Shown one piece after another: positions 16,893-26,767 of a stretch of DNA of 64,000 nucleotides. Both the position numbers and the translations under genes were made by a program. Under the pieces are notes generated by a model. It saw only the letters and a list, made by a program, of their open reading frames with translations. It did not search any database and was not told the origin of the DNA. The stretch's first letter is position 1. Each line of letters starts with the position of its first letter. This DNA is from Lawsonibacter celer (GTDB taxonomy: Bacteria; Bacillota; Clostridia; Oscillospirales; Oscillospiraceae), in the NCBI RefSeq assembly GCF_014281125.1, contig NZ_JACOEA010000005.1:114339-178338 (forward strand), written 5' to 3'.

Positions 16893-18179
16893 ATGGAGAT
16901 GGAGAACAATATTATTTTTTATACCTATGGCAGCACCCTGGAACTGAGCGGACAGCAGTTCGATGCAGGAAGACTGACGGAGGAGCTGCTGAATCTGTCG
17001 CCCGATGATTACCGTCCCATGCACGAACGGATGGCGCATATCACCGAGTTGGAGCAGTCCTATGCCAAGAGCAAGCAGTTACCTGTATGGTGGGAACTGA
17101 ACGAAGAGATGGCCGCGCTTTGTCAGGAGCTTCGCTCATGGACCGTGTTTCGTTTGCTGTTGGACGAGGATGAGGATCGGTATTTTTCCGTTGTGCGGCA
17201 GGTGACCGAGCAGTACGACCTGTTTGCTGGAGAGGAATATAGCAGTTCTCCTGAAAGCACAATTCTAAAATTGCAGAGTTTTGTTGATGACTTCTTCCAG
17301 CAAACAGAACCCCGACAAGGAGATTTTGACTTGTTTGACCCAGACTGCGGCGATGAGGATATGTATTATCAGATGCTGCTTGCGGTCGGAGCCACAGACG
17401 AAACATGGAATCTGTATTGCGGACATATTGATCGATATCGGAGATATCTCCATGATATCCGCGCCTTCGTTCCAACAATTCGCAACTTTATTAAATTCAT
17501 CTTATCGAAATTAAAAACCAACAGCCCGGAAACCTATGCGGCTGCGCTTTATGATTTTTACAATGACCGGCGTCTTGCGGAAAAGCTCATCGTTAATCCC
17601 ATTCGTTGTGACGGCGATTGTTACAGGACCCACGACAGGCATATGCTCTCTTATGTGCCGCGGGAGCTGCCGGATGGTTCTGTGGCCATCTGTCAGGAGC
17701 ATGTAACGGACAGTTTGCAGGCGCTGATGAAAGCGGATTATATGCTGGCCCTAAATAGTGGATACAATATTCGCCGGTGTATCATCTGCGAGAAATTCTT
17801 TTTGCTCAAAAGTGGTGTTCACGCTCTGTACTGTGAGGGCGCCTGTCCCCACGCTCCCGGTTATACCTGTCGGCAGTTCGGCACGGTGGAGGTGCAGAAG
17901 GAACTGGCAAAAAACATTCCGAAGGTGAAGGCCAAGCTGACCGCATTTTCCCGCATCACGAAGGATATGCAGAGAGGCTCCATCACGCAGGAAGAGGCCA
18001 GAAGAGCCAAAGACTATATCCGCGACCTGCTCTACGACGCCCTGCGTGATCCGAACGTTTCGGTTGAAAGCTTTACGGAGCAGATAGATGCCGAACGTGT
18101 CTATCATTTCTGTCAGATCACCCGGCTGTCCAAACAAAGGGGCCGTCCTCCGAAGAAAAAGGCGGGTGAGGCTCTATGA
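16893..18179 (+). CDS. DUF6076-like protein with a Cys-rich zinc motif
   Basis: A 428-aa cytoplasmic protein; AGGAGG lies 6 bases before ATG 16893. The N-terminal 280 residues are helical and acidic. The C-terminal part has CIICEKFFLLKSGVHALYCEG, then CPHAPGYTCRQFG, a likely zinc site of the type seen in this domain family, and ends in a basic RGRPPKKK tail like an AT-hook. I assign it tentatively to DUF6076. Its stop overlaps the start of the sigma-like gene by ATGA, so the two proteins are probably made together. The function is unknown; a regulatory role is inferred from the pairing and the basic tail. Confidence 0.7.
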   Translation: MEMENNIIFYTYGSTLELSGQQFDAGRLTEELLNLSPDDYRPMHERMAHITELEQSYAKSKQLPVWWELNEEMAALCQELRSWTVFRLLLDEDEDRYFSVVRQVTEQYDLFAGEEYSSSPESTILKLQSFVDDFFQQTEPRQGDFDLFDPDCGDEDMYYQMLLAVGATDETWNLYCGHIDRYRRYLHDIRAFVPTIRNFIKFILSKLKTNSPETYAAALYDFYNDRRLAEKLIVNPIRCDGDCYRTHDRHMLSYVPRELPDGSVAICQEHVTDSLQALMKADYMLALNSGYNIRRCIICEKFFLLKSGVHALYCEGACPHAPGYTCRQFGTVEVQKELAKNIPKVKAKLTAFSRITKDMQRGSITQEEARRAKDYIRDLLYDALRDPNVSVESFTEQIDAERVYHFCQITRLSKQRGRPPKKKAGEAL

Positions 18180-19126
18180 CCAACGAAGAGCTGATCCGTC
18201 AATATTATGATGGAGACGAGGCCGCGCTGGATAAACTTTACCGCAGGAACATTGGTCTGATACGCAAGATTGCAGAGGAAGCTGCCAAGGATTTCAACTG
18301 TCTGCAAAGGGACAGTGAGCGTCCGGAGTATTTCTCCGCCTATACGAATACAATTCTGGACGACCTTTTCGGTGAGGGGGTGCTGGAGTTTCTAACACGA
18401 ATTAAAAACAGAGAGTACGATGAAAGCCGAGCCAAGTTGACCACCTATCTCTATCCGCACCTGAAAGGGCGGATGACACGCTGGCTGGAGCAGAGCATTG
18501 GAAATCTGGCGTTGAGCAAGGGCGACATGGAAGCTGTCCGGAGAGCGCAAAAGCTATACCACTCGGACTGGCTCAGTATCGATGAAATCGCGGAAGAAAT
18601 GGACATCACCAGAGCAGAGGTCATCCGACATATTCGCTACAACACCCATTTTCGTGGCGTGTATGACCTTTTATCGGAGGACTATGACGGCGATCCCTTT
18701 GAGCGGTTGATGCCAGGTAAACTCTCGGCACCGGCGGAGGAAATTGTATACCGAAAGGTCTGTATCGAACTGCTTCGGGAGATGTTTAATGACCTTCCGA
18801 AAAAGGACAGAGATATCCTTGGCAAAATTTACGGTGTGTTTGGATTCAAAAAGACTCCGCTAAAGGAAATAGGAATGTACCACATGATGAGGGAGTCTGC
18901 CGTGGAAAAGGCGAAAGAACGTGCAATCGAGAAGTTAGAAAAAGCCTATCCAGGAAGCGAACTTCAGCTTTGGAAGGCTGTCCATCGGATGCTGCGGCGA
19001 CCGATCCTCCCGCCCGAAGATAATACGGAGTTGCGAATGCAATTCCCCGAATATGTTCATGCATTGGCAGAGGTCTACGGGGTGCTGAGCGAAGCAAGCA
19101 CAGATGAAACCTTGATGTGTGACTAA
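18176..19126 (+). CDS. Sigma-70-like factor
   Basis: A 316-aa protein with sigma-70 family features. The start MTNEELIRQYYDGDEAALDKLYRRNIGLIRKIA is typical of region 2 (compare the N-termini of clostridial sigma-like factors). A middle part, YDESRAKLTTYLYPHLKGRMTRWLEQ, resembles region 2/3. WLSIDEIAEEMDITRAEVIRHI and FNDLPKKDRDILGKIYGVFGFKKTPLKEIG give a helix-turn-helix and a region 4-like segment. It is longer than ECF sigma factors. It is translationally coupled to the preceding zinc-motif protein, which could be its partner. It would presumably direct transcription of element genes; the target promoter is unknown. Confidence 0.72.
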   Translation: MTNEELIRQYYDGDEAALDKLYRRNIGLIRKIAEEAAKDFNCLQRDSERPEYFSAYTNTILDDLFGEGVLEFLTRIKNREYDESRAKLTTYLYPHLKGRMTRWLEQSIGNLALSKGDMEAVRRAQKLYHSDWLSIDEIAEEMDITRAEVIRHIRYNTHFRGVYDLLSEDYDGDPFERLMPGKLSAPAEEIVYRKVCIELLREMFNDLPKKDRDILGKIYGVFGFKKTPLKEIGMYHMMRESAVEKAKERAIEKLEKAYPGSELQLWKAVHRMLRRPILPPEDNTELRMQFPEYVHALAEVYGVLSEASTDETLMCD

Positions 19127-19164
19127 ACTTTGCTCTCACACGCTAATTCCAGAGAAGATAATGA

Positions 19165-19455
19165 TTAAAGGGCGTCCTCCTCAGACCACACAGGTCGAGT
19201 TGGACGCCCTTCGTCGTACATATTCAGTTCCTGGCTCAGCCGCATTGCCAGACGGAAACCGGCGATGAAGCTGTCGATGGACAAGTCCTCGGCAATCTGG
19301 TCTTTGCAATCAATGATATGCAATACCAGTCTGCGTTCCGGCTTTTCCAGCCTGTCAATAAGTACCTGGTGGCATTCTTCTATCTCTGCTTTTATCTCAG
19401 CCGCAGGGAGCTTCTCATAAAAATTATCGTATAGTGCTTTCAGTAGTTCGTTCAT
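19165..19455 (-). CDS. Small DUF6809-like protein
   Basis: A 96-aa acidic helical protein (MNELLKALYDNFYEKLPAAEIKAEI...). AGGAGG lies close before ATG 19455. Proteins of this type are small accessory genes of clostridial mobile elements; I place it tentatively in DUF6809, whose role is unknown. It converges with the sigma-like gene and sits between it and the surface-protein gene. Confidence 0.65.
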   Translation of the reverse strand: MNELLKALYDNFYEKLPAAEIKAEIEECHQVLIDRLEKPERRLVLHIIDCKDQIAEDLSIDSFIAGFRLAMRLSQELNMYDEGRPTRPVWSEEDAL

Positions 19456-19521
19456 GTGTTATCCCTCCTGTAGCAACACAAGCTACCACATAAGAGGAAG
19501 AAAAGCTATCCCTAAAAGCAG

Positions 19522-19555
19522 AAAAAGGCGGAGAGTCGAAACTCTCCGCCTTTTT
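19522..19555 (-). terminator. Terminator of the giant surface-protein gene
   Basis: Stem AGGCGGAGAGT, loop CGAA, complement. It is flanked by an A run on one side and a T run on the other, so it can work in both directions. It lies 10 bases beyond the surface-protein stop. Confidence 0.88.
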
Positions 19556-19564
19556 TGATAGGAA

Positions 19565-22500
19565 TTACTTATCAAGATAGTTCGTCAGCATCTGTGCTGC
19601 TTCACAGCGCTTGGCATTGCCCTTGGGATCAAGGATGCCATCGCCCTTGCCGTTGATAACACCGTGCATGGTGGTCCAGCACATTGCTTCGTAGGCCCAG
19701 TCGGAAACTTCGTCTCTGTCGGTATAATCTAACAGGAACATCCAGGCACCGGTGAAGCCGCCGCCCTTATGCTGCTCATAGCGGTAAAGGATGGTCGCCA
19801 GCTGTTCACGGGTGATCGGATCATTGGGGCCAAATGCCACATCACTGTAACCGGTGACGATGCCCTCAGAAGCAGCCCAGCGGACAGCCTCTGTGTACCA
19901 TGTTTCGGCAGCTACATCCTCGAACTGCATGAGGTAGTTGACCACAGGCTCACCTTCCAGGCGCCACAGGATGGTAACGATCATGGCGCGGCTGGTGGTG
20001 CCGTTGGGGTCAAATAGGTTGTTGCCGACACCGTTCATAAGGCCGTTTTCAAGGACATAGTCGGTGGCCTCGTGATACCACAGAGAGGTATCCAGATCGG
20101 TAAATGCCCTGGAGGGGCAGTTGGTCACACCATCGCAGGATTCAGCCAGGGATGCGTCATAATCGATCATGTACAGAGACAGGTGATCGGTCTTCCAGTT
20201 GACGCGCTTGTTCTCGGCATCGTAGCTGGTCTCGCAGCGCTCGCGCTTGCCGTCTTCGTCGACGTACCAGACGACGATACCGCGGGGATGCTCGCCATCC
20301 TGCAGTTCGTAGGGAGCGTGGACGGTGATCTTGCCACCCATGTCGCTGATATGCTCGCCGCCGGAGGTCACGTTGATGTCAAACGCAACATGATCACCAA
20401 CAACGTACTCCTGAGCACTGGTCAGTTTTGCGTCCTCATGAGACACGATGGAAATGGTGATGTCGTTTCCATCAGCCTGTACGGCCATCTCAGCCATTGC
20501 TTCGGCATCGAAGTCAATGGAAGTGCCGTCTGTCAGGATGACCTCGAAGCTGTGTGCATCATTGTGCGGATCGTTGACTGCATCAGCAATCTCCTTGACC
20601 GCGTTGGCAGGAATCTCGACAGTGGTGATAGGCTTATCCAGAACGGAGAAATCGATTGTGACAGTGCCGATTTCCTCTACGTGGTCACCAATGACGGTAT
20701 CGAGATGGTCGAGGTTCACATGATCAATGGTGGCCGTATCTCCCTTGACCTTGGTATCCACATGAATGGTCTCTTCATCACTGGAGATAGGAACGGTGAC
20801 CTTCTGCGTAGTAGGTGCGCTGGGGGTGCTGGGAATGTAAGGGATATAGGTGACGGTCAGCTTTCCATTCACATAGGTAAATGTATAGTTGCCACTTTCT
20901 TCGCTGGCACTGGACGTAATGGCATATTCACCGGCCTTGCTCATGTCGGGCGTGCAGCTCAGTGTTACAGTGACAACAGTATCATCCACCAGTCCGGAGA
21001 TGGTGTAATCCTTACCAGCAACAGGAACGCTCAGGTCAGGAGCCGTGCTGCCCACATAAGCGGATTTGTCCAGAGCAGTGACAGTAACTTCCTTCGGTGC
21101 AATGGTCACGGTCACATAGTTGGAGCCTGCATAAAACACGGTGTCGGAAACAGATGCAACCAGACGGTATGTGCCTGCATCCGTGGGAGCTTCGGTCAGT
21201 GCATTGCCCTCGGCATCCTGCCAGGTATAGGTAAATGCGCCTGTGTAGCCGTCGGCCTTTGCCTCGCCGGTATAGGTCAATGCCTCGCCGTTGAAGTCAC
21301 GGTTGACCAGAACGATGTCGCTCATATCAACCGTAACTATAGTCTTGTCTGTCAGCTCGATATCGACAGTTACAGTGACCTTGGAATAGTTGGTAAAACC
21401 GGTCACATCGACCGTGATCGCGGCAGTTCCTGCATCGGTCAGACCACTTGCCAGATTGAAGGTCAGCTGGCTGCCATCCATGGATGCGCTGGCGATCTCG
21501 CTGCTCTTCGATGCAACCGTGTAGGTCAGATCCTCGGTACCGTTCTTGAACGAAGCTACCACATCAGCCAGATCCTGTGTCTTTGCGGATATGTCACTGT
21601 AGGTGACGGGAGAGGCATTCACAGAGGTGGTTCCGGTGATCTGTGCAATGGCAACATTGGTGTCAACTTCGCCGCCGGAGATGATGTAATAGTCCTTATG
21701 ATCACCGGTCAGAGTCAGTGCAGGCAGGGTCACCTTGGTATAGGTGCCTGCGTTGTCCGAAGCCAGAGAACCGGTCAGATCAGTAGTGTCCACAGAAACC
21801 GCATCCGTATCCAGAGCCTTGCCGCTGATGGTTACGCCGGTAATAGTAACAGAGGTATTGTTCTTTTCGTAAACTCTGCCGTCAGACACAGCAGAAACCA
21901 CAGTCAGAGGCTTTTTGTTCAGCGTAACGTCTACGCTCTTCTCTGTATCCGCCATGTTGCCGTTGCCCACATACTTGACAGTAAGGGTTCTGGTTCCAAC
22001 AGGAAGATCCTTGCCGGCGGTGTTGTAGGTCATGGTATACACACCGTTAACTGCCTCAACTGCCTCGCAGATCTGCGTATCGCCATAGAACAGCGCCATC
22101 TGGTTGGGCATCAGAGCAAAGGTTATAGGTGCTTCTCCGGTGGGCGCGACCTGCGCCTTTACGGTAATGACATCGCCGTAGGTGAAGGCCGTGGTCTCGG
22201 TCTCACCCCTATAGGTTTTGATACTGTCATCGCCGATCACAGACCCGGACTGGTTGATCGTGAAGCCCTTGGTTGCGGAGCCGGTGAAGTTGGTATTTTC
22301 GTTGGCGTTGGCGGTGATGGTCAGGGTATAGCTACCCACTTCGGTGCCGCTGTTACTGGACACGCTATAGGCATCGGTAGGAACCACTACATCGCCCACC
22401 TTGACACTGGTGATGGTCACGCTCTGTGCGCTACCGTTGTAGATCAGGCTGTCGCTCTCGAGGGTGATTGTCGCGCCATTCAGGAACAGCTTCTGCATAC

Positions 22501-25500
22501 CGGGATTCTGATTCTCGATCTTGCCGGTGAAGTTTCCGCTGGCGGTGAAGGTGGTAGTGTCGGTCACGTTGGTAACCTGACTCCATCTGCCCTCAGCGGT
22601 CAGACCATCAATGGTGACCACTGCAGAAGGTGTCTGTGCACCGCCGTTGTAGGTCATAGTCTCAAAGGCTCCAACCAATGCGCCGGTGATGGTCAGGGGG
22701 GAGATGGTGTAGTCCACAGAGGCGGTCACGCCATCCACTGTAATGCTGGCCTTGTAGGTGCCTGCATCGGTGGGGGTGATGGTAGTTGCGTTTTCCCATC
22801 CCTCACCGGACTTCTTCTGATACTGAATGGTGGGGAGTTCGGTAAGATCACCGATGACAACCGCGTCACCACCATTAGCGTCGGTCAGGTTTGCCGCATG
22901 GGGAGTATTGGGCGTATAGGTGCTATTGTTTGCTGTGATCTTGATGCTGCCGCCGTCGGTATTGGTACAGCCGTCAGCCGTACAGGTAGCCTTGATAGTA
23001 TCTGTACCATCAAGTTCATACATCCATTCGTGGCTATGCGTCGCAATAGTAAACGTTGCACTGCCACTGACCGTGTAGTTTCCGCCATCGTTGTCGGTAA
23101 CCGTAATCGTAGCCTCACCGACAGCGGTATTGTTGGTGTAAGCGACTGTGTATTCACTTTCGGGAATTACATTGCCCAGATCATCCTTCAGAGTGAAGGC
23201 AGGCTTGATTTCGTTGCCGTTATCGTAGGGGTAAGTTGCCTGCAAGCCCTCAAATGTAGGATTGTTTACTTCTCTGGAAGAGATTTCGAACATCTTATAC
23301 TGTCTAATATTTATCGTCGTTTCCAGATAATGTTCCGTTTCAGCAATGACTGCTCCAACATAATAAGTACCTACATAACTCGGAACACCGCCTTCTGTTT
23401 GCGCACCGTGGTCAGATCCGGTTGGATTATATCCTCGTCCGGCACGAACGTAGTAAGTGTATGTCACTTCACCGTTTTCAGGGTTGTTTGTGACAGAAGG
23501 TGCATTGGGGGTGTCAAGATACTCCCATCCCTCAAGTTCTATTTGTGTACTGAGGGAGCCTTTGTTGATTTTCCAGTATTTCGTAACTGTACCAATGTAA
23601 TTTCCTTTGCCGGTAACAGTAACGGCATATCCGTCTCCGGTGCTGATATCTGTTGCAGAGGTGATACCTGTAATTTCGTAGTCAGTATCTGCATTAAGAG
23701 TTGTAGAACTATTGTACTTGACTGTAACGGTGACTGTCTGCTTGTTTCCGTTATATGAAACCGATGTTTTTGAAAGAGTTACCATTGAAGAGATAATTTC
23801 ACGTGGCTGAATCTTATAATCTACGGTTGCAGTTGCATCTCCCAAAGTGATGGAAGCGGTGATATCGTTACCGGTAACGTTCACACGGTCAACCTCGTTA
23901 TAAACGATGGTCGGCTTGTTTGGCACCCAGTTATCATAGGTGCATTCTGCATCCATAGCTGAACCGCTGTAAACAAGCTCGGTAGGAGCTGTTATAGTAA
24001 CGCTGCCACCGCTGTTATTGGTAAGGTCACAGCCTGCATTGACACATTCTGCCTTGATTGTGTTGGTTCCATCCAGAGCGTATGCCCACTTGTGCATATG
24101 GCGCTGTTCCAAAATGGGATAGTCGTTGTACTGATACCATACAGTTTCGCTGTTGCCTGCATTGAGCTTGGCGGTAACGGTACCGTCTGCAAATTCTTCA
24201 CGTGTGCTTCCGACAGTGATGGCGTCAAAGTTTGATGTAGCTCCTTTTGTATCCAGATAGGAACTGACTGTGGGTGCATCAACGTTGCCCTCGATGGCAT
24301 GGTTGTTGATTAGCTCGTCCGGACCGGGCCAGACATCTGAACTATATCCTACGATGGGAGCGCCGATGTTATCGGAAACGATTTTTGCATAGTTGTGGCA
24401 GTTTTCAATAATGCAATTGCCCTGATCGCCCGCAATACCGCCTGCTTTTGAAGTGGCATTTACAGCACCTACATTGTAGCAGTTAATAATTTTATCAGAA
24501 GAATCATTCGAACCACTAGCAGCAATACCACCTGCGATGCTGCCGGTAATCGCGCCTTCATTGTAGCAAAGTGAAAGATTTACATATACTGATGTATTAT
24601 CATAACCGGAAATACCGCCGGCATAACCGCCCTTAATATCACCGGAGTTAAAGCATTTAGTTACCTGTACCGATGCTCCGTCGCTATCGCTTGGGGCAGC
24701 TACAATACCTGCGGCGGCATATATCATCGTAGAACTACTTTCTGCGATAACATCTGCATTATTAGAACACTCTCTGATCGTTCCTGCACCTGAACGCACA
24801 CAAATACCGCCTGCATGTGAATCGTAGTTTTCGGTATGAACTGCCTTTACTGTGCCTGAAACAACATTACATTTTTCGATAGTTCCGGTATTGAAATACA
24901 CGATACCTGCTGCAGCTGATTTGCCTTCAACAGTAATATTAGTTGCCGTACAGTTGGTTACTGTACCCCTGTTCGTACCAATCATTGCAGAACTTGTACT
25001 GCCGATAAGGGTTATATCCGATACTGCGCAATCAGAAACCGTACCGTTATTGTTCTCAACCAAACCAACTGCCGGAGTAGAGCTTATATAGTTGACAGTA
25101 GCACCGGAAAGTGTCAGATTTTTCAGCTCACCGCCGCTTCCGATAGTATCGAACAACGGCAGTTCCATCTGTGGCAGTCCGCTGATAGTATAGCCGTCGC
25201 CGTCAAAACTGCCGGTGTAGGCATCACCCTCGCCAATACGGTAATCTTCGATTTTATCGGAAGTCACCGCAGAGAAATCAATATTATCGGTCAGGACACC
25301 GTCAATCGTAGGATCTTCCTTTGCCTTTTTCGCAAATTTGTACCAATCGGTCCTGTTAGCGATTTCATAAATACCGTCCTCGTTGGGTTCGTAAGATGCC
25401 GCAGCATCACCGTTATAGTAACGGTATCCGCCCTCTGCATCAGGGTCATCTTCACGGTATACAATATAGTCCGGGTTGCTGTCCGGATTCCAGGAGGGAT

Positions 25501-26650
25501 AGTTGTCTTCTCCAATCTTTTGACCCCACAGAACATAGACAGTATTGCTGGCTGTTTTATCGGTAAGATAATAGGTCGCAACGCCTGCTTTGATCTCTTC
25601 AGTAGTGAAGGCCTTCGAACTGTTATAGGTAATAACTTCACCGTAAACCTCGCTGTCATAGGCAGAATTAGAATTATTGCCGTTGCCTGCAAAAGGTCCC
25701 TGTTTGGAAGGAGCACTTACTTTTGCGGTAACAAAACAGGAATAGCAAGTTGCGTCCGAACCAAGAATACCGCCGGCATTTTTTGTCGTGGCAGTAACGG
25801 TTGTATTGTAGTTACAGCAGGCGGAAATTTTGGTTTTGCTCAAACGCCCGCCTTCGCCAAGAATACCACCAACGTTATTGGCACCGCTGACACTGCTGTC
25901 GTTTACAGAGCAGAGTCTGATGTAGGCTTCATTGTTGTAGTCACCTGCGGAACCGGCAATGCCGCCTACATTATCTCCGGAGCCTGTGATTGCGCAGTTA
26001 TACACATGACAGTTGCTGATAATCTCGCCGTAATCACCGCCGCCGACAATACCGCCAACAGAGCTTGTACCGCTAACAACGCTGTCGGTCAGCTTGCAGT
26101 TTTCAACAACAGAAGTTAAATCCGCATATCCTACAACTGCACCAAGCGTGCTCGAAGTGCTCGTAAAATACGAATCTGTGATGGTAAGATTCTTAACAGA
26201 AGCACCTTCACCCAAATAGCCGATAAAGCCACGATAGCTGCTCGTTTCATTCACATAAAGGCCGCTGATGGTCTTGGCATTGCCGTCAAAACTGCCGCCG
26301 AACCAGCTCGATGAAGTGAATGACTTGCCCATGGCCGTCCAAACATTCAGGGAAGAAGTATCGGATGTCAAAGCACCGTCAACGATCACATTCTCGTTGA
26401 CAGTGATATTGTTCATCAGCTTTGCATGAGCGTTATTATTTCCGCCATCTTTTGCTTTCGTATTGACAAGAGTTGCAAACCAGTACAGTTCTTCGACTGT
26501 CGTGATCTGATAGGGATTTTCGGCACTGCCGTCACCATTGGCAGGCTGGCTTGCCACTATCTCCGCTGCATTTACCGAAAGCGTAAATCCCGGAACAAGT
26601 CCCACCATCATTACGATGGCGAGAAGCATACTTAAAATTCGTTTTTTCAT
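19565..26650 (-). CDS. Giant S-layer-anchored repeat protein (GLUG, Ig-like/MBG and SLH domains), 2361 aa
   Basis: A secreted wall-anchored protein. The signal peptide (MKKRILSMLLAIVMMVGLVP, cleavage near VNAAE) is followed at residues about 100-330 and 470-840 by many GLUG-type repeats (GGIVGGGDYGEIISNCHVYN; AGGISGYDNT), each turn with a Cys or Asn ladder. Residues about 890-1940 hold repeated Ig-like MBG/YDG modules (TYNGGAQTPSAVV; LIYNGSAQSVTITSVKVGD). After a Pro/Thr hinge (YIPYIPSTPSAPTTQK) a beta domain leads to three SLH repeats (about 2180-2361). The modular plan is that of clostridial adhesins; the ligand is unknown. It is the largest gene of the mobile element and clearly cargo. AGGAGG precedes ATG 26650. 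Confidence 0.92.
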   Translation of the reverse strand: MKKRILSMLLAIVMMVGLVPGFTLSVNAAEIVASQPANGDGSAENPYQITTVEELYWFATLVNTKAKDGGNNNAHAKLMNNITVNENVIVDGALTSDTSSLNVWTAMGKSFTSSSWFGGSFDGNAKTISGLYVNETSSYRGFIGYLGEGASVKNLTITDSYFTSTSSTLGAVVGYADLTSVVENCKLTDSVVSGTSSVGGIVGGGDYGEIISNCHVYNCAITGSGDNVGGIAGSAGDYNNEAYIRLCSVNDSSVSGANNVGGILGEGGRLSKTKISACCNYNTTVTATTKNAGGILGSDATCYSCFVTAKVSAPSKQGPFAGNGNNSNSAYDSEVYGEVITYNSSKAFTTEEIKAGVATYYLTDKTASNTVYVLWGQKIGEDNYPSWNPDSNPDYIVYREDDPDAEGGYRYYNGDAAASYEPNEDGIYEIANRTDWYKFAKKAKEDPTIDGVLTDNIDFSAVTSDKIEDYRIGEGDAYTGSFDGDGYTISGLPQMELPLFDTIGSGGELKNLTLSGATVNYISSTPAVGLVENNNGTVSDCAVSDITLIGSTSSAMIGTNRGTVTNCTATNITVEGKSAAAGIVYFNTGTIEKCNVVSGTVKAVHTENYDSHAGGICVRSGAGTIRECSNNADVIAESSSTMIYAAAGIVAAPSDSDGASVQVTKCFNSGDIKGGYAGGISGYDNTSVYVNLSLCYNEGAITGSIAGGIAASGSNDSSDKIINCYNVGAVNATSKAGGIAGDQGNCIIENCHNYAKIVSDNIGAPIVGYSSDVWPGPDELINNHAIEGNVDAPTVSSYLDTKGATSNFDAITVGSTREEFADGTVTAKLNAGNSETVWYQYNDYPILEQRHMHKWAYALDGTNTIKAECVNAGCDLTNNSGGSVTITAPTELVYSGSAMDAECTYDNWVPNKPTIVYNEVDRVNVTGNDITASITLGDATATVDYKIQPREIISSMVTLSKTSVSYNGNKQTVTVTVKYNSSTTLNADTDYEITGITSATDISTGDGYAVTVTGKGNYIGTVTKYWKINKGSLSTQIELEGWEYLDTPNAPSVTNNPENGEVTYTYYVRAGRGYNPTGSDHGAQTEGGVPSYVGTYYVGAVIAETEHYLETTINIRQYKMFEISSREVNNPTFEGLQATYPYDNGNEIKPAFTLKDDLGNVIPESEYTVAYTNNTAVGEATITVTDNDGGNYTVSGSATFTIATHSHEWMYELDGTDTIKATCTADGCTNTDGGSIKITANNSTYTPNTPHAANLTDANGGDAVVIGDLTELPTIQYQKKSGEGWENATTITPTDAGTYKASITVDGVTASVDYTISPLTITGALVGAFETMTYNGGAQTPSAVVTIDGLTAEGRWSQVTNVTDTTTFTASGNFTGKIENQNPGMQKLFLNGATITLESDSLIYNGSAQSVTITSVKVGDVVVPTDAYSVSSNSGTEVGSYTLTITANANENTNFTGSATKGFTINQSGSVIGDDSIKTYRGETETTAFTYGDVITVKAQVAPTGEAPITFALMPNQMALFYGDTQICEAVEAVNGVYTMTYNTAGKDLPVGTRTLTVKYVGNGNMADTEKSVDVTLNKKPLTVVSAVSDGRVYEKNNTSVTITGVTISGKALDTDAVSVDTTDLTGSLASDNAGTYTKVTLPALTLTGDHKDYYIISGGEVDTNVAIAQITGTTSVNASPVTYSDISAKTQDLADVVASFKNGTEDLTYTVASKSSEIASASMDGSQLTFNLASGLTDAGTAAITVDVTGFTNYSKVTVTVDIELTDKTIVTVDMSDIVLVNRDFNGEALTYTGEAKADGYTGAFTYTWQDAEGNALTEAPTDAGTYRLVASVSDTVFYAGSNYVTVTIAPKEVTVTALDKSAYVGSTAPDLSVPVAGKDYTISGLVDDTVVTVTLSCTPDMSKAGEYAITSSASEESGNYTFTYVNGKLTVTYIPYIPSTPSAPTTQKVTVPISSDEETIHVDTKVKGDTATIDHVNLDHLDTVIGDHVEEIGTVTIDFSVLDKPITTVEIPANAVKEIADAVNDPHNDAHSFEVILTDGTSIDFDAEAMAEMAVQADGNDITISIVSHEDAKLTSAQEYVVGDHVAFDINVTSGGEHISDMGGKITVHAPYELQDGEHPRGIVVWYVDEDGKRERCETSYDAENKRVNWKTDHLSLYMIDYDASLAESCDGVTNCPSRAFTDLDTSLWYHEATDYVLENGLMNGVGNNLFDPNGTTSRAMIVTILWRLEGEPVVNYLMQFEDVAAETWYTEAVRWAASEGIVTGYSDVAFGPNDPITREQLATILYRYEQHKGGGFTGAWMFLLDYTDRDEVSDWAYEAMCWTTMHGVINGKGDGILDPKGNAKRCEAAQMLTNYLDK

Positions 26651-26700
26651 AAGCGTTCCTCCTTAGGAAAAATCAAAAATACAAAATATATCGAGAGACG

Positions 26701-26745
26701 ATCATGGGTTAATTAACCCATGATGAGGGGGTACCCCCTCATCAT
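26701..26745. promoter_or_regulatory. Two overlapping perfect palindromes between tetR and the surface-protein gene
   Basis: 26701-26724 is a perfect 24-base palindrome with half-site ATCATGGGTTAA. 26720-26745 is a perfect 26-base palindrome with half-site ATGATGAGGGGGT; the two share five bases. They lie 23 bases after the tetR stop and about 50 bases upstream of the surface-protein start. They could be regulator operators, a tetR terminator without a T run, or competing RNA hairpins in the surface-protein leader. Confidence 0.7.
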
Positions 26746-26767
26746 AAACCGTTGTCGGTCAATTTTA

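Noticed and set aside
20072..23758. A 1228-codon open frame on the plus strand opposite the giant surface protein
   Set aside because: It is the antisense of repetitive Ig-like modules, whose codon pattern leaves the opposite strand open. It has no ribosome-binding site, domain or signal consistent with a real gene.
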